Shown: positions 1-6,653 of the stretch, one piece after another | Layout of the letters: each line of letters begins with the position of its first letter | How positions within the stretch are numbered: position 1 is the first letter of the stretch | Program-made: the position numbers and the translations under genes | Assembly (NCBI GenBank): GCA_030620925.1 | Contig: JAUXIQ010000095.1 | Span: 1 to 7,162 of the forward strand | Length of the DNA stretch: 7,162 nucleotides | DNA from: Nitrospinota bacterium | GTDB lineage: Bacteria; JAUXIQ01 | Direction of reading: 5' to 3' | The notes under the pieces: model-generated | Told to the model about the DNA's origin: nothing | Database searches by the model: none | The model's input: only the letters and a program-made list of their open reading frames with translations

Positions 1-94
1 CATGGCGCGCAGGGACGAGAAAGATTTCGCCGTGCCTAAAAAAACGTGGGCCGAGACCATTGCTTCCATAGCCGAGGAGAAAGGCCGCATCTGA
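1..94 (+). CDS. C-terminal fragment of an unrecognised protein (5' end outside the window)
   Basis: The frame is open from the left edge to a TGA at 92-94. The last 30 codons start at the ATG at base 2 and end in KKTWAETIASIAEEKGRI. The stretch is charged and probably helical, with a Trp followed by an amphipathic pattern; no signature motif is visible. The ATG at base 2 is in frame, but a 30-residue protein is unlikely, so I read this as the tail of a longer gene cut by the window edge. It converges on comEC, whose stop lies 40 bp downstream. The family cannot be told from this fragment, and sequence to the left would settle it. Confidence 0.55.
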   Translation, partial: MARRDEKDFAVPKKTWAETIASIAEEKGRI

Positions 95-108
95 TCCGTT
101 TCGGGCGA

Positions 109-140
109 TCCCGCCTTCCGCGGGACGGTAGCCCCTACCG
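109..140. terminator. Two adjacent hairpins between convergent genes, possible bidirectional terminator
   Basis: Hairpin one pairs TCCCGC (109-114) with GCGGGA (120-125) across a 5-base loop. Hairpin two follows directly and pairs CGGTAG (126-131) with CTACCG (135-140) across a 3-base loop; its right arm includes the comEC stop codon. Both stems are perfect 6-bp helices. They sit exactly where transcripts from the left-edge gene and from comEC would end. Neither is followed by a run of T on either strand, so this is not a classical intrinsic terminator and could act only as a weak or Rho-assisted end, or as 3'-end protection. Confidence 0.35.
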
Positions 141-2633
141 GTTCATTATGCGGCGGATATCGGTAGGTCGCAGGGTTTCCATGAAGGTGTTTATGCTGTA
201 TGTGCGGCCGTCGGAGACGATGGTTACTGCGCCGTCCTTATACGTGAGGAATATTTCGATGTCCATCATATCGTAGGTGGAGATCACTTTGGGGTGTGGA
301 TGTTTTGAGCGGTTATACTTGCTGGCGCTTATGACCGCCACCTCCGGGCTGACAGCCGAGAGGAAGGGGAAGTATAAGGCGTTTCCGGCCCCGTGATGAG
401 GTGCTTTGAGCACCGTGGCTTTGAGGTCCGCTCCCCCTTTGACGAGTTTCTTTTGCACCTGTCGCTCGATATCCCCCGGAAAAAGCACGCTGAAGTTCCC
501 GTAGGTGAGCCGGATAACGACGGATGAGTTATTTTCGGATAGCCGATTTCCGATAAGTTGATGGCGGGCCGGCGGGTGGAGGACATCGATTTTAACGCCG
601 TCTATGAAACGGGTAGACATGCTGTCTTCTGCGGACAAACGCCTCATCAGCGGCGGAGCGGCGTGGTCTAAATCCCACCGGTCGAGGTACTTTTGCATTC
701 CGTCTCCGTTATGCCACAGGTGTTCTACGCCGAAATCCCTGATCAGGGAGGGGGCTCCTCCGGCGTGATCCCGCTGGGCATGGGAGATGAGGAGGTAGTC
801 GATACGCCGGACGCCATGACTTCTCAAGTAGGGTGATACCACGATTTGCCCCGTGTCGCGTCCGCTCCTGAATGAAGGCCCGGTGTCGATGACCATGGTC
901 CTGCCTCCGGGGAAGAACACCACCGCGGCGTCTCCTTCGCCCACGTCGAGAAAGGTGATCCGCAGCTTGCCGTCAGCGTGTGAGACGAGATAGGGTGCGC
1001 AGAAAGAGAGAATCAGGGCCGCGGAGGTAGCTGCCAAAAGCACATGAAAGCGGCCCCTTCTCCAGAAGTTAATGGTCAACGCCAGCAGGAAATAATAGGC
1101 CGCCGCCGCCGGCATCCAGGGGGTGAGGACTTTGAAGGAGAGAGGAGAGGCTTCCGCCACCAGGGAGGAGTTCTCCCTCAAGATGTAGCTCAGGAGGGAT
1201 GAAAGGGCAAACAGGGGTCGGGCGGCGGTCTCGGAGACCATGTTCACCATGCTGGCCAGAAGCCCTGCCGGAACGAGCAGGGAGGAGGTAGGTATGGCCA
1301 GCACGTTTACCGCCGGGGCGTTCAGGGATACTTCGTTAAAGCTTCGGGCGATTATGGGAGCTGTGGCCAGCGAGGCCACCACCGAAATCAGAACATAGGC
1401 CATGATCTTTTGTTTCCAGACAGAGGGTTTAAGCAGTTTATCGGCCAGGCTGCCCTCAATGGCGAATTCAATCCTGGTTTTCTGTATATAGTGGATTATG
1501 AAGAAGGCAGCCAGGAAGGAGAGCTGAAACCCCATATCCAGTATGGAGAGCGGTTTCCAGACAAGTATTATCATTGCAGCGAGGGCAAGGGCGTTATACA
1601 GGTTTTTTTCCCGGTCGAGAAATCGGGCGCCCATATATGTGCAGACCATGATGGCGGCCCTGGTGGCCGATGGCCTGTCGCCGACCATGGCGGCGAAGGA
1701 AACTACGGGGAAGATAGAGGCCAGGGCCGCCCATCTCCTGGCGTGGAAGGTGGTTCCCCGCAGTCTGATGGTTAACAGCATGACTCCCTTAAGCAGGAAG
1801 AGGATGATGTAATATGAGGCGAGTGCGGCGAAACCCACGTGCAGGCCCGATATCGCCAGCAGGTGGGCGGTGCCGCTTCGGGAAAAATTTATGCGGTCAG
1901 ATAGGTCAACCGCCCACGTTTCTCCGAGGATCATTGCCTTCAGTATTCCCGCCTCTCGTCCGGGGAGGTTTGTGTCTATGGCCGAGCTGCTCTGTTCCTT
2001 GAAAGAGTAGAGTGCGGAGAGGAAACCGCTGCCTTCTCCTCGGGCGATGATCTTCATCCCGCCGTCCTTCCAGAGGGTACCTGAGGCATAAATACCCCTC
2101 CTGGCCATGAAAGCCTGGTAATTGAACCCGCCCGGGTTCAGGTATCCGCGCAGCAAGCGCAACCTGAGGTTTTTGAAAATTATCCTGTCCCCGTATTGCA
2201 GGTCGAGCTCTGCCTTGTTTGTGATGATCCGGATATTACCTTCCGCGGGCATCCAGCGATTTTTCCGCTGAAGGGACACGGACTTGATGTATAGAGTGCT
2301 GTAATGCCGTCTCTTCTCCACCGGCCTGGTTACGATCCCCTCAAGGGTTACCGGTTCCATGGGATGTTCTTTCGCCTGATTTACAATGTGCCGGGGCGGA
2401 AAGAAAGGGTGGGCGTGAAAGTTGAACATCACCGTTCCACACAACAACGGGACGGCATAAATCAACATAGTCCCCAGCTTCACTTTTCCCAGGCGCGCTA
2501 ATGCTAGGGAAATGGCGGAAAAAGCTATAATAAAAATAAAGAAGGGTGCTAGAGAAGGGAGGAGGAAATATCCCAGGATGAGCCCTGTGAGGTATAGGAG
2601 GGCTGTTTTGCAAAGTCTATTTTTCACGGGCAT
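135..2633 (-). CDS. comEC: ComEC/Rec2 family DNA-uptake channel protein
   Basis: This is the inner-membrane channel that carries single-stranded DNA into the cytoplasm during natural transformation. The 832 residues match the family's usual length of about 700-850. Hydrophobic segments occupy residues 11-70. An OB-fold/DUF4131-like region follows at about 90-195, ending in NPGGFNYQAFMARRG (166-180). The Competence domain spans about 225-550, with HLLAISGLHVG (257-267), GDRPSATRAA (318-327) and GFQLSFLAAF (368-377) among many membrane helices. The C-terminus is a metallo-beta-lactamase domain: FLDVGEGDA (561-569), SHAQRDHAGG (617-626), NNSS (701-704), FPGD (718-721), APHHG (744-748) and KHPHP (777-781). 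The ATG at 2633 is the only plausible start, because an in-frame stop lies 45 bases upstream with no other start codon between, although no clear Shine-Dalgarno precedes it. Residue 620 in the metal motif is Gln, where Asp or His is usual. The gene is divergent from aspS, and no other competence gene is in the window, so active transformation is unproven. Confidence 0.95.
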   Translation of the reverse strand: MPVKNRLCKTALLYLTGLILGYFLLPSLAPFFIFIIAFSAISLALARLGKVKLGTMLIYAVPLLCGTVMFNFHAHPFFPPRHIVNQAKEHPMEPVTLEGIVTRPVEKRRHYSTLYIKSVSLQRKNRWMPAEGNIRIITNKAELDLQYGDRIIFKNLRLRLLRGYLNPGGFNYQAFMARRGIYASGTLWKDGGMKIIARGEGSGFLSALYSFKEQSSSAIDTNLPGREAGILKAMILGETWAVDLSDRINFSRSGTAHLLAISGLHVGFAALASYYIILFLLKGVMLLTIRLRGTTFHARRWAALASIFPVVSFAAMVGDRPSATRAAIMVCTYMGARFLDREKNLYNALALAAMIILVWKPLSILDMGFQLSFLAAFFIIHYIQKTRIEFAIEGSLADKLLKPSVWKQKIMAYVLISVVASLATAPIIARSFNEVSLNAPAVNVLAIPTSSLLVPAGLLASMVNMVSETAARPLFALSSLLSYILRENSSLVAEASPLSFKVLTPWMPAAAAYYFLLALTINFWRRGRFHVLLAATSAALILSFCAPYLVSHADGKLRITFLDVGEGDAAVVFFPGGRTMVIDTGPSFRSGRDTGQIVVSPYLRSHGVRRIDYLLISHAQRDHAGGAPSLIRDFGVEHLWHNGDGMQKYLDRWDLDHAAPPLMRRLSAEDSMSTRFIDGVKIDVLHPPARHQLIGNRLSENNSSVVIRLTYGNFSVLFPGDIERQVQKKLVKGGADLKATVLKAPHHGAGNALYFPFLSAVSPEVAVISASKYNRSKHPHPKVISTYDMMDIEIFLTYKDGAVTIVSDGRTYSINTFMETLRPTDIRRIMNR

Positions 2634-2683
2634 CTTAACCGTAGTTTTCCGGCGAGGTCTTTCCGGCCCGATTGATTATGAAA

Positions 2684-2735
2684 TATCATGAACTTTGGCG
2701 GAATTAGCTAATTAGAGGGCCTATATTATCATGAA
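2684..2735. repeat. Direct repeat TATCATGAA flanking the palindrome
   Basis: Two identical 9-mers, TATCATGAA, lie at 2684-2692 and 2727-2735, 43 bp apart start to start. Each contains the self-complementary core TCATGA. They bracket the 12-bp palindrome at 2702-2713 at roughly equal distances. The arrangement could be a multi-site operator spaced about four helical turns apart, or a chance repeat in AT-rich DNA. Confidence 0.3.
2702..2713. promoter_or_regulatory. Perfect 12-bp palindrome, candidate operator
   Basis: AATTAGCTAATT reads identically on both strands. It lies in the divergent comEC-aspS spacer, about 70 bp upstream of the comEC start and 210 bp upstream of the aspS start. Symmetric sites of this size are typical of dimeric repressors, but AT-rich palindromes also arise by chance and no regulator is encoded nearby. 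The function is inferred from symmetry and position only. Confidence 0.3.
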
Positions 2736-2822
2736 TATCGAATGAAAAACATAGTGTATATTATCTCAATTCGCTTATATTCCAATAATGGCGGTAGAAC
2801 GCTGTGCATTAAGGGGTTTTTG

Positions 2823-2831
2823 TGTTATTAT
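2823..2831 (+). promoter_or_regulatory. Candidate extended -10 promoter for aspS
   Basis: TG-T-TATTAT (2823-2831) matches the extended -10 pattern TGn followed by a hexamer close to TATAAT. Seventeen bases upstream of the hexamer is TGTGCA (2803-2808), only a partial -35 match, which fits the extended -10 class, where the -35 matters less. Transcription would begin near 2838, giving a leader of about 87 nt before aspS. The downstream genes era and recO are probably read from the same start. Confidence 0.4.
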
Positions 2832-2880
2832 CCACTGGGAAACGGATAAAATGAGCTAATTCATCTGCCCTCTCTTATTT

Positions 2881-2928
2881 ATGGAGAACGATGATACAGG
2901 AGTGACCTGGAGGGTTATCGCTTTATGA
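2881..2928 (+). CDS. Possible 15-codon leader peptide upstream of aspS
   Basis: ATG at 2881 opens a 15-residue frame ([15 protein letters not shown]) whose TGA at 2926-2928 overlaps the aspS ATG as ATGA. This is the geometry of translational coupling. The peptide includes two adjacent Asp codons (GAT GAT), which is suggestive ahead of an aspartyl-tRNA synthetase gene. Against it, no Shine-Dalgarno precedes the ATG (the upstream bases are pyrimidine-rich), no alternative attenuator hairpins are obvious, and ORFs of this length are common by chance. Confidence 0.2.
   Translation: MENDDTGVTWRVIAL
2909..2914 (+). promoter_or_regulatory. Ribosome binding site of aspS
   Basis: GGAGGG lies 10 bases upstream of the ATG at 2925, slightly long but workable spacing. 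It supports 2925 as the start, together with the close fit of the N-terminus to the bacterial AspRS OB-fold. Confidence 0.65.
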
Positions 2929-4697
2929 CGCAACGGGAACTATGGCAGAGGACGCACTACTGCGGCGAGCTCAGAAAAGAGCATATAGAGCAAGAAGTAG
3001 TACTCAAGGGCTGGGTTCACAGCCGCAGGGACCATGGAGGAGTGATTTTTGTGGACCTGCGGGACAGGGAGGGTCTGGTGCAGGTGGTATTTAACCCCGA
3101 AATCCACGAGGCACCTCACGGCGAGGTGCGAAAGGTCAGGGATGAGTACGTGCTTGAGGTTAAAGGAAAGGTCAGGGCAAGGCCGGATGATGCGGCAAAC
3201 CCTAACCTGGCCACCGGCGAGGTGGAAGTGGTGGGAGCCGAACTGCGCATCCTGAACGAGTCCAAAGCTCTCCCCTTTTCCCTTAACAAGGAGATAGACG
3301 TCGGGGAGGATGTGCGCCTCAAATACCGCTATCTGGACCTGCGTCGTGAAGAGATGCAGAGCTATTTTCGTCTGCGTCATAACGTGTGCCTCTCGGTGAG
3401 AAATTTTTTAAGCGGTCAGGGTTTCCTCGAGGTGGAAACCCCCATGCTTACCAAAAGCACGCCGGAGGGGGCAAGGGATTACCTGGTGCCCAGCAGGGTA
3501 AGCCCCAAAAAGTTTTACGCCCTGCCCCAATCCCCGCAACTGTTCAAGCAGATTCTCATGGTGTCCGGGTACGATCGCTATTTTCAGATAGTCAAATGTT
3601 TCAGGGACGAAGACTTGAGGGCCGACCGACAGCCGGAGTTCACGCAGATAGATATTGAGATGTCTTTCATCGAACAGGATGATCTGCTCCAGGTAATGGA
3701 GCAGATGGTGGCCGAAATTTTCAGGGAGACCAAAGGGATTGAGCTTTCCTTGCCCTTCCCAAAGATGAGTTACCGGGAAGCAATGGATAAATACGGGGTG
3801 GATAACCCCGATACCAGGTTCGGCCTGGAGATCAACGACGCCACGAAGCTCCTCTCGGAAGTGGAGTTCCCCCCCTTTAAGAAAGCGGTTGAAAACGGCG
3901 GCTCCATCAGAGGAATAAACATTGCGGGGTGTGCCTCCTTTTCCCGCAGAGAGCTGGATGAGCTGGCGGATTACGTCCAGGGGGAAGGCGGTGGGGGCCT
4001 CTACTGGGTGAAGTGTACCGATCAGGGAGCCCAGTCACCCATAGGCAAGCATCTCCCCGAAGGCGCCATGGATGCCCTGCTGGCCCATTTCAAGGCCGGA
4101 GCCGGAGACCTGATTCTGATGGTGGCCGAGGGCGGGGATAAGGCCCTTCCCATCCTGGGGAAGCTGCGGCTCAAAATGGCGGATAGAGCGGGAATCATAG
4201 ACCCGAAGGCTTACGCGTTCGTCTGGATCACAGAGTTCCCCCTGCTGGAGTACGACCAACAGGAAAAGCGGTACACAGCCGTCCACCATCCGTTCACCGC
4301 CCCCATGGACGAGGACCTGGAACTGCTCGCCGGCGATCCGGGGGCGGCGAGGGCCAAGGCGCATGACCTTGTCCTAAACGGGAACGAGATAGGGGGAGGC
4401 AGTATCAGAATACACCGCAGAGACGTGCAAAACAGGATATTCGAGATGCTGGGCATCGGCCCCGAGGAGAGCCTGATCAAATTCGGCTTCCTTCTTGAGG
4501 CCCTGGAATATGGCGCACCGCCGCACGGGGGCATCGCCTTCGGCCTGGATAGAATAGTAATGCTCTTAAGCGGTGCGAAATCCATCCGGGACATAATAGC
4601 CTTCCCCAAGACAAACCGCGCTATCTGCCTCATGACAGACGCCCCCTCTGAAGTCGATGAAGGCCAGTTGCGAGAGCTGAGCATAAAACTGATCTGA
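2925..4697 (+). CDS. aspS: Aspartyl-tRNA synthetase, bacterial type, probably non-discriminating
   Basis: This class IIb enzyme charges tRNA-Asp with aspartate in the cytoplasm. The 590 residues match E. coli AspRS in length and order. An N-terminal OB-fold anticodon-binding domain covers about 1-115 ([11 protein letters not shown], 29-39). Motif 1 is at about 166-182 ([15 protein letters not shown]). Motif 2 is at 225-245 ([14 protein letters not shown], with the transition-state Arg). The GAD insertion spans about 290-425, and motif 3 is at 536-547 ([12 protein letters not shown]). The flipping-loop residues [10 protein letters not shown] and the PQSPQLFKQ motif are intact. His37 replaces the Leu of E. 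coli (Leu30). In characterised bacterial AspRSs a His there goes with non-discriminating enzymes that also make Asp-tRNA-Asn, which GatCAB then converts to Asn-tRNA-Asn. The gene ends in tandem stops TGA TAA and is followed by era after 87 bp. It looks complete and ordinary. Confidence 0.98.
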   Translation: MTQRELWQRTHYCGELRKEHIEQEVVLKGWVHSRRDHGGVIFVDLRDREGLVQVVFNPEIHEAPHGEVRKVRDEYVLEVKGKVRARPDDAANPNLATGEVEVVGAELRILNESKALPFSLNKEIDVGEDVRLKYRYLDLRREEMQSYFRLRHNVCLSVRNFLSGQGFLEVETPMLTKSTPEGARDYLVPSRVSPKKFYALPQSPQLFKQILMVSGYDRYFQIVKCFRDEDLRADRQPEFTQIDIEMSFIEQDDLLQVMEQMVAEIFRETKGIELSLPFPKMSYREAMDKYGVDNPDTRFGLEINDATKLLSEVEFPPFKKAVENGGSIRGINIAGCASFSRRELDELADYVQGEGGGGLYWVKCTDQGAQSPIGKHLPEGAMDALLAHFKAGAGDLILMVAEGGDKALPILGKLRLKMADRAGIIDPKAYAFVWITEFPLLEYDQQEKRYTAVHHPFTAPMDEDLELLAGDPGAARAKAHDLVLNGNEIGGGSIRIHRRDVQNRIFEMLGIGPEESLIKFGFLLEALEYGAPPHGGIAFGLDRIVMLLSGAKSIRDIIAFPKTNRAICLMTDAPSEVDEGQLRELSIKLI

Positions 4698-4784
4698 TAA
4701 GTGAGGGATAAGCAGGCGGCTGGCGGCGCCTTCGACTGAGGACTAGAACCGAGCGGTTATAGCTCTATCCTTGCGGTGGTATCC

Positions 4785-5681
4785 ATGGGAGAAGACAAGC
4801 ATAAATCCGGTTTCCTGGCCATTATCGGCAGGCCCAACGTGGGGAAGTCGACCCTGATGAACAGGGTCATGGGGCGTAAAGTGTCCATAATTACGGATAA
4901 GCCCCAGACCACCAGGAACAGGATAGCGGGCGTCAAGAACTATAAAAACGGACAGATGGTGTTTCTGGATACGCCCGGAATCCACAGGGCCAAATCGCTC
5001 ATAAACCGGTACATGGTGAAAACGGCGCTGGATACTCTCAAAGAAGTCGACCTCTTGCTCTATATGACCGACGACAGGGCCGACGTTGAGGAAGACCGAA
5101 AGTACGTTTTCCCCAGGCTGAAGGAGGCCGGTACCCCCGTTTTTCTGTTGATAAACAAGATAGACCTGATGAAAAAGGACGAGCTGCTCCCCCTCATGAA
5201 CGCTTACAGCAAAGTCATGGATTTCAAGGAGCTTATACCGGTTTCCGCGCTCACGGGGGAAAACATGGAGCTGCTCCTTGACCTCTCCCTAAAGATGATG
5301 CTCGAAGGCCCGGCCTACTTTCCCGAGGATATGTACACCGATCAGCCCGAGGATTTCCTCATGTCCGAGCTGGTTAGGGAAAAAGCCATTAAACTGTGCA
5401 GGCAGGAGGTCCCTTATGCGGTGGCAGTGGTGGTGGAGAGAGTAGACCGCGCGGAGGGAGACCTCACCAGGGTCGAAGCCACCATCTATGTCGAGCGCGA
5501 TTCACAGAAGATGATCGTAATAGGTAAGGGGGGGGCCATGCTGAAGGAGATAGGAACCCGGGCCCGCAAGGAGATGGAGTGGATATTCGGGGAGAGGATG
5601 CACCTCAGCCTGTGGGTGAAGACGAAGAAACATTGGACAGATATTGACAGGTATATCAAAGAGTTCGGGCATTATCAATGA
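4785..5681 (+). CDS. era: GTPase Era, 30S ribosomal subunit maturation
   Basis: Era binds the 3' end of 16S rRNA next to the anti-Shine-Dalgarno sequence and assists 30S assembly; it is cytoplasmic and partly membrane-associated. From the ATG at 4785 it has 298 residues (E. coli 301). The GTPase domain shows G1 GRPNVGKST (15-23), the switch I Thr region QTTRNR (41-46), G3 DTPG (62-65), G4 NKID (124-127) and G5 SAL (154-156). The C-terminal KH domain carries VIGKGG (245-250), followed by a conserved basic helix and LWVKTKKHW. A GTG three codons upstream (4776) is an alternative start. I prefer the ATG because GGTGG at 4775-4779 sits five bases before it and MGEDKHKSGF matches usual Era N-termini. 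It lies between aspS and recO; the era-recO pairing is common in bacteria. Everything looks intact. Confidence 0.97.
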   Translation: MGEDKHKSGFLAIIGRPNVGKSTLMNRVMGRKVSIITDKPQTTRNRIAGVKNYKNGQMVFLDTPGIHRAKSLINRYMVKTALDTLKEVDLLLYMTDDRADVEEDRKYVFPRLKEAGTPVFLLINKIDLMKKDELLPLMNAYSKVMDFKELIPVSALTGENMELLLDLSLKMMLEGPAYFPEDMYTDQPEDFLMSELVREKAIKLCRQEVPYAVAVVVERVDRAEGDLTRVEATIYVERDSQKMIVIGKGGAMLKEIGTRARKEMEWIFGERMHLSLWVKTKKHWTDIDRYIKEFGHYQ

Positions 5682-5772
5682 AGCATCAGTTTAAGCTGAC
5701 CCGGTCTTTTTGCGGGCGAATCCGTCCTCTGTGGCCCATAACCTGAAGCCGATCCGGCAAAGCCGAGCTATC

Positions 5773-6513
5773 ATGGCCCTGTATGATACTGAATCCATAG
5801 TGGTGAATACGATAGACCTTGGGGAAGCCGATCTCCTGGTAACCCTTTTCACCCGGGAATACGGCAAGATAAAGGCTGTCGCCAGGGGTGCTCGCATTTT
5901 GAAGAGCAGGTACAGCGGGTTCTTCCAGCCCCTCCTGGTTCTCAACACACTCTATTTCGGCAACGAGAGGCAGGAGCTCTACCGGATGGCCTCTATCGAT
6001 CCGGTGAAAGTTTACGATATATCCTCCAGCATGGATAAGATGTTTACGGCCTTTTGCATGATGGAGGTGCTGGAACATTGCTGCGGACCGGGCGAAATCA
6101 ACCTGCCTATGTACAGGCTGGCTCTGGAGGGAATAGAGCTGCTGGATAGCGGCGATCAGGGCCCGAATCTGGCGCTCTGCTTCGCCATGAGGGGGCTGTC
6201 TGTAGCCGGATATATGCCGCATCTCAAAGATTGCATAGCATGCGGGGGAGATTTGAGCGGCGATAAACTCAGGTTCAGCCCTTCCAGAGGGGGAGTGTTG
6301 TGCAACCGATGTCTATCGGGGGCCGGGGAGCATTTCCCCATCTCCATGGGATGCCTGAAGTTCCTTGTCGCCACACTTGGGTTGGATTTAAAAAGGTCTA
6401 GCCGTATAAAGTTGAACCAAAACTTGAAGGAAGAAACCGGGAACATAATTTTCAACCATATTGCTTATAATCTGGGCAGGGAGATGAAGTCCCTGCGCTT
6501 CCTGGAATTGTAA
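5773..6513 (+). CDS. recO: DNA repair protein RecO, zinc-binding form
   Basis: RecO works with RecR (and RecF) to load RecA on SSB-coated single strands and to anneal complementary strands. The 246 residues from the ATG at 5773 match the family length (E. coli 242). The N-terminal OB-fold covers about 1-80: YDTESIVVNTIDLGEADLLV, then GKIKAVARGAR and SRYSGFFQPLL. A helical middle follows. The zinc site is CIAC (154-157) plus CNRC (177-180), a four-Cys arrangement found in many RecO proteins but missing in E. coli. A TTG at 5710 would add 21 residues, but these do not resemble RecO N-termini, so the ATG is preferred although its ribosome binding site is weak. It starts 91 bp after era and is probably cotranscribed with it. 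Confidence 0.95.
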   Translation: MALYDTESIVVNTIDLGEADLLVTLFTREYGKIKAVARGARILKSRYSGFFQPLLVLNTLYFGNERQELYRMASIDPVKVYDISSSMDKMFTAFCMMEVLEHCCGPGEINLPMYRLALEGIELLDSGDQGPNLALCFAMRGLSVAGYMPHLKDCIACGGDLSGDKLRFSPSRGGVLCNRCLSGAGEHFPISMGCLKFLVATLGLDLKRSSRIKLNQNLKEETGNIIFNHIAYNLGREMKSLRFLEL

Positions 6514-6653
6514 TCAAACAGGTTTAATTATTTGTATGTCCGACAGAACTTAATCAAACTATATATTAATAAAAGACGTTTAATTTTTTTCGTTGACATT
6601 GAAGACCAATAAGGTATACTTAAATTTCAGAAATAAAACAATGAGGGTGGGAG
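6514..6653. other. AT-rich gap between recO and argS
   Basis: This 140-bp spacer is markedly AT-rich. It includes a run of seven T at 6584-6590 and, just after it, the argS promoter. A weak 5-bp AT-only stem, ATTAA (6565-6569) with TTAAT (6580-6584), precedes and touches the T run. It might help end recO transcription but is too weak to call a terminator. The AT-rich block could also serve as an UP element for the promoter. Confidence 0.5.
6593..6620 (+). promoter_or_regulatory. Strong sigma-70-type promoter for argS
   Basis: A perfect -35 TTGACA (6593-6598) is followed after 16 bases by the -10 TATACT (6615-6620), five of six matches to TATAAT. Transcription should start near 6627, leaving a short leader of about 27 nt before the GTG start. 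Dense A/T tracts upstream (6550-6590) resemble an UP element. This makes argS a separate unit from aspS-era-recO, although read-through is possible. Confidence 0.8.

Larger units (their letters stand above)
2634..2924. other. AT-rich divergent intergenic region between comEC and aspS
   Basis: This 291-bp gap is clearly richer in A and T than its flanking genes and must hold the promoters for both directions. It contains a perfect 12-bp palindrome, two copies of TATCATGAA, a candidate extended -10 element facing aspS and a short leader ORF, each listed separately. On the comEC side I see only weak -10-like hexamers such as CATAAT, without a good -35. I found no tRNA, no T-box signature and no strong intrinsic terminator here. 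Confidence 0.7.

Noticed and set aside
46-276. Open frame on the plus strand across the comEC 3' end
   Set aside because: It overlaps the convergent junction and comEC, encodes an Arg-rich sequence without a family pattern, and is best explained as a shadow of comEC.
1410-2002. Several plus-strand open frames inside comEC
   Set aside because: They are antisense to well-conserved membrane-domain coding sequence and their translations resemble no family I recognise.
2838-2924. T-box or other amino-acid-responsive riboswitch upstream of aspS
   Set aside because: The probable leader is under 100 nt and lacks a T-box sequence and a terminator/antiterminator pair.
2940-3380. Minus-strand open frame of 146 codons inside aspS
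   Set aside because: It is antisense to the conserved AspRS OB-fold and motif region, and shows no independent coding signs.
4035-4684. Two long minus-strand frames in the 3' half of aspS
   Set aside because: They are GC-driven shadows of a strongly conserved gene.
4714-4731. AGGCG/CGCCT stem in the aspS-era gap
   Set aside because: It has five pairs with an 8-base loop and no T run; it is likely chance in GC-rich DNA.
5686-5710. Small hairpin TCAG/CTGA followed by a T run between era and recO
   Set aside because: The stem has only four Watson-Crick pairs plus one G-U and the five T begin seven bases after the stem, too weak for an intrinsic terminator.
5710-5772. TTG start that would extend RecO by 21 residues
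   Set aside because: The added residues do not match RecO N-termini, and the ATG at 5773 gives the normal family length.
6565-6590. AT-only stem before seven T downstream of recO
   Set aside because: Five A-T pairs with a 10-base loop are too unstable for a terminator call; it is noted only within the gap description.
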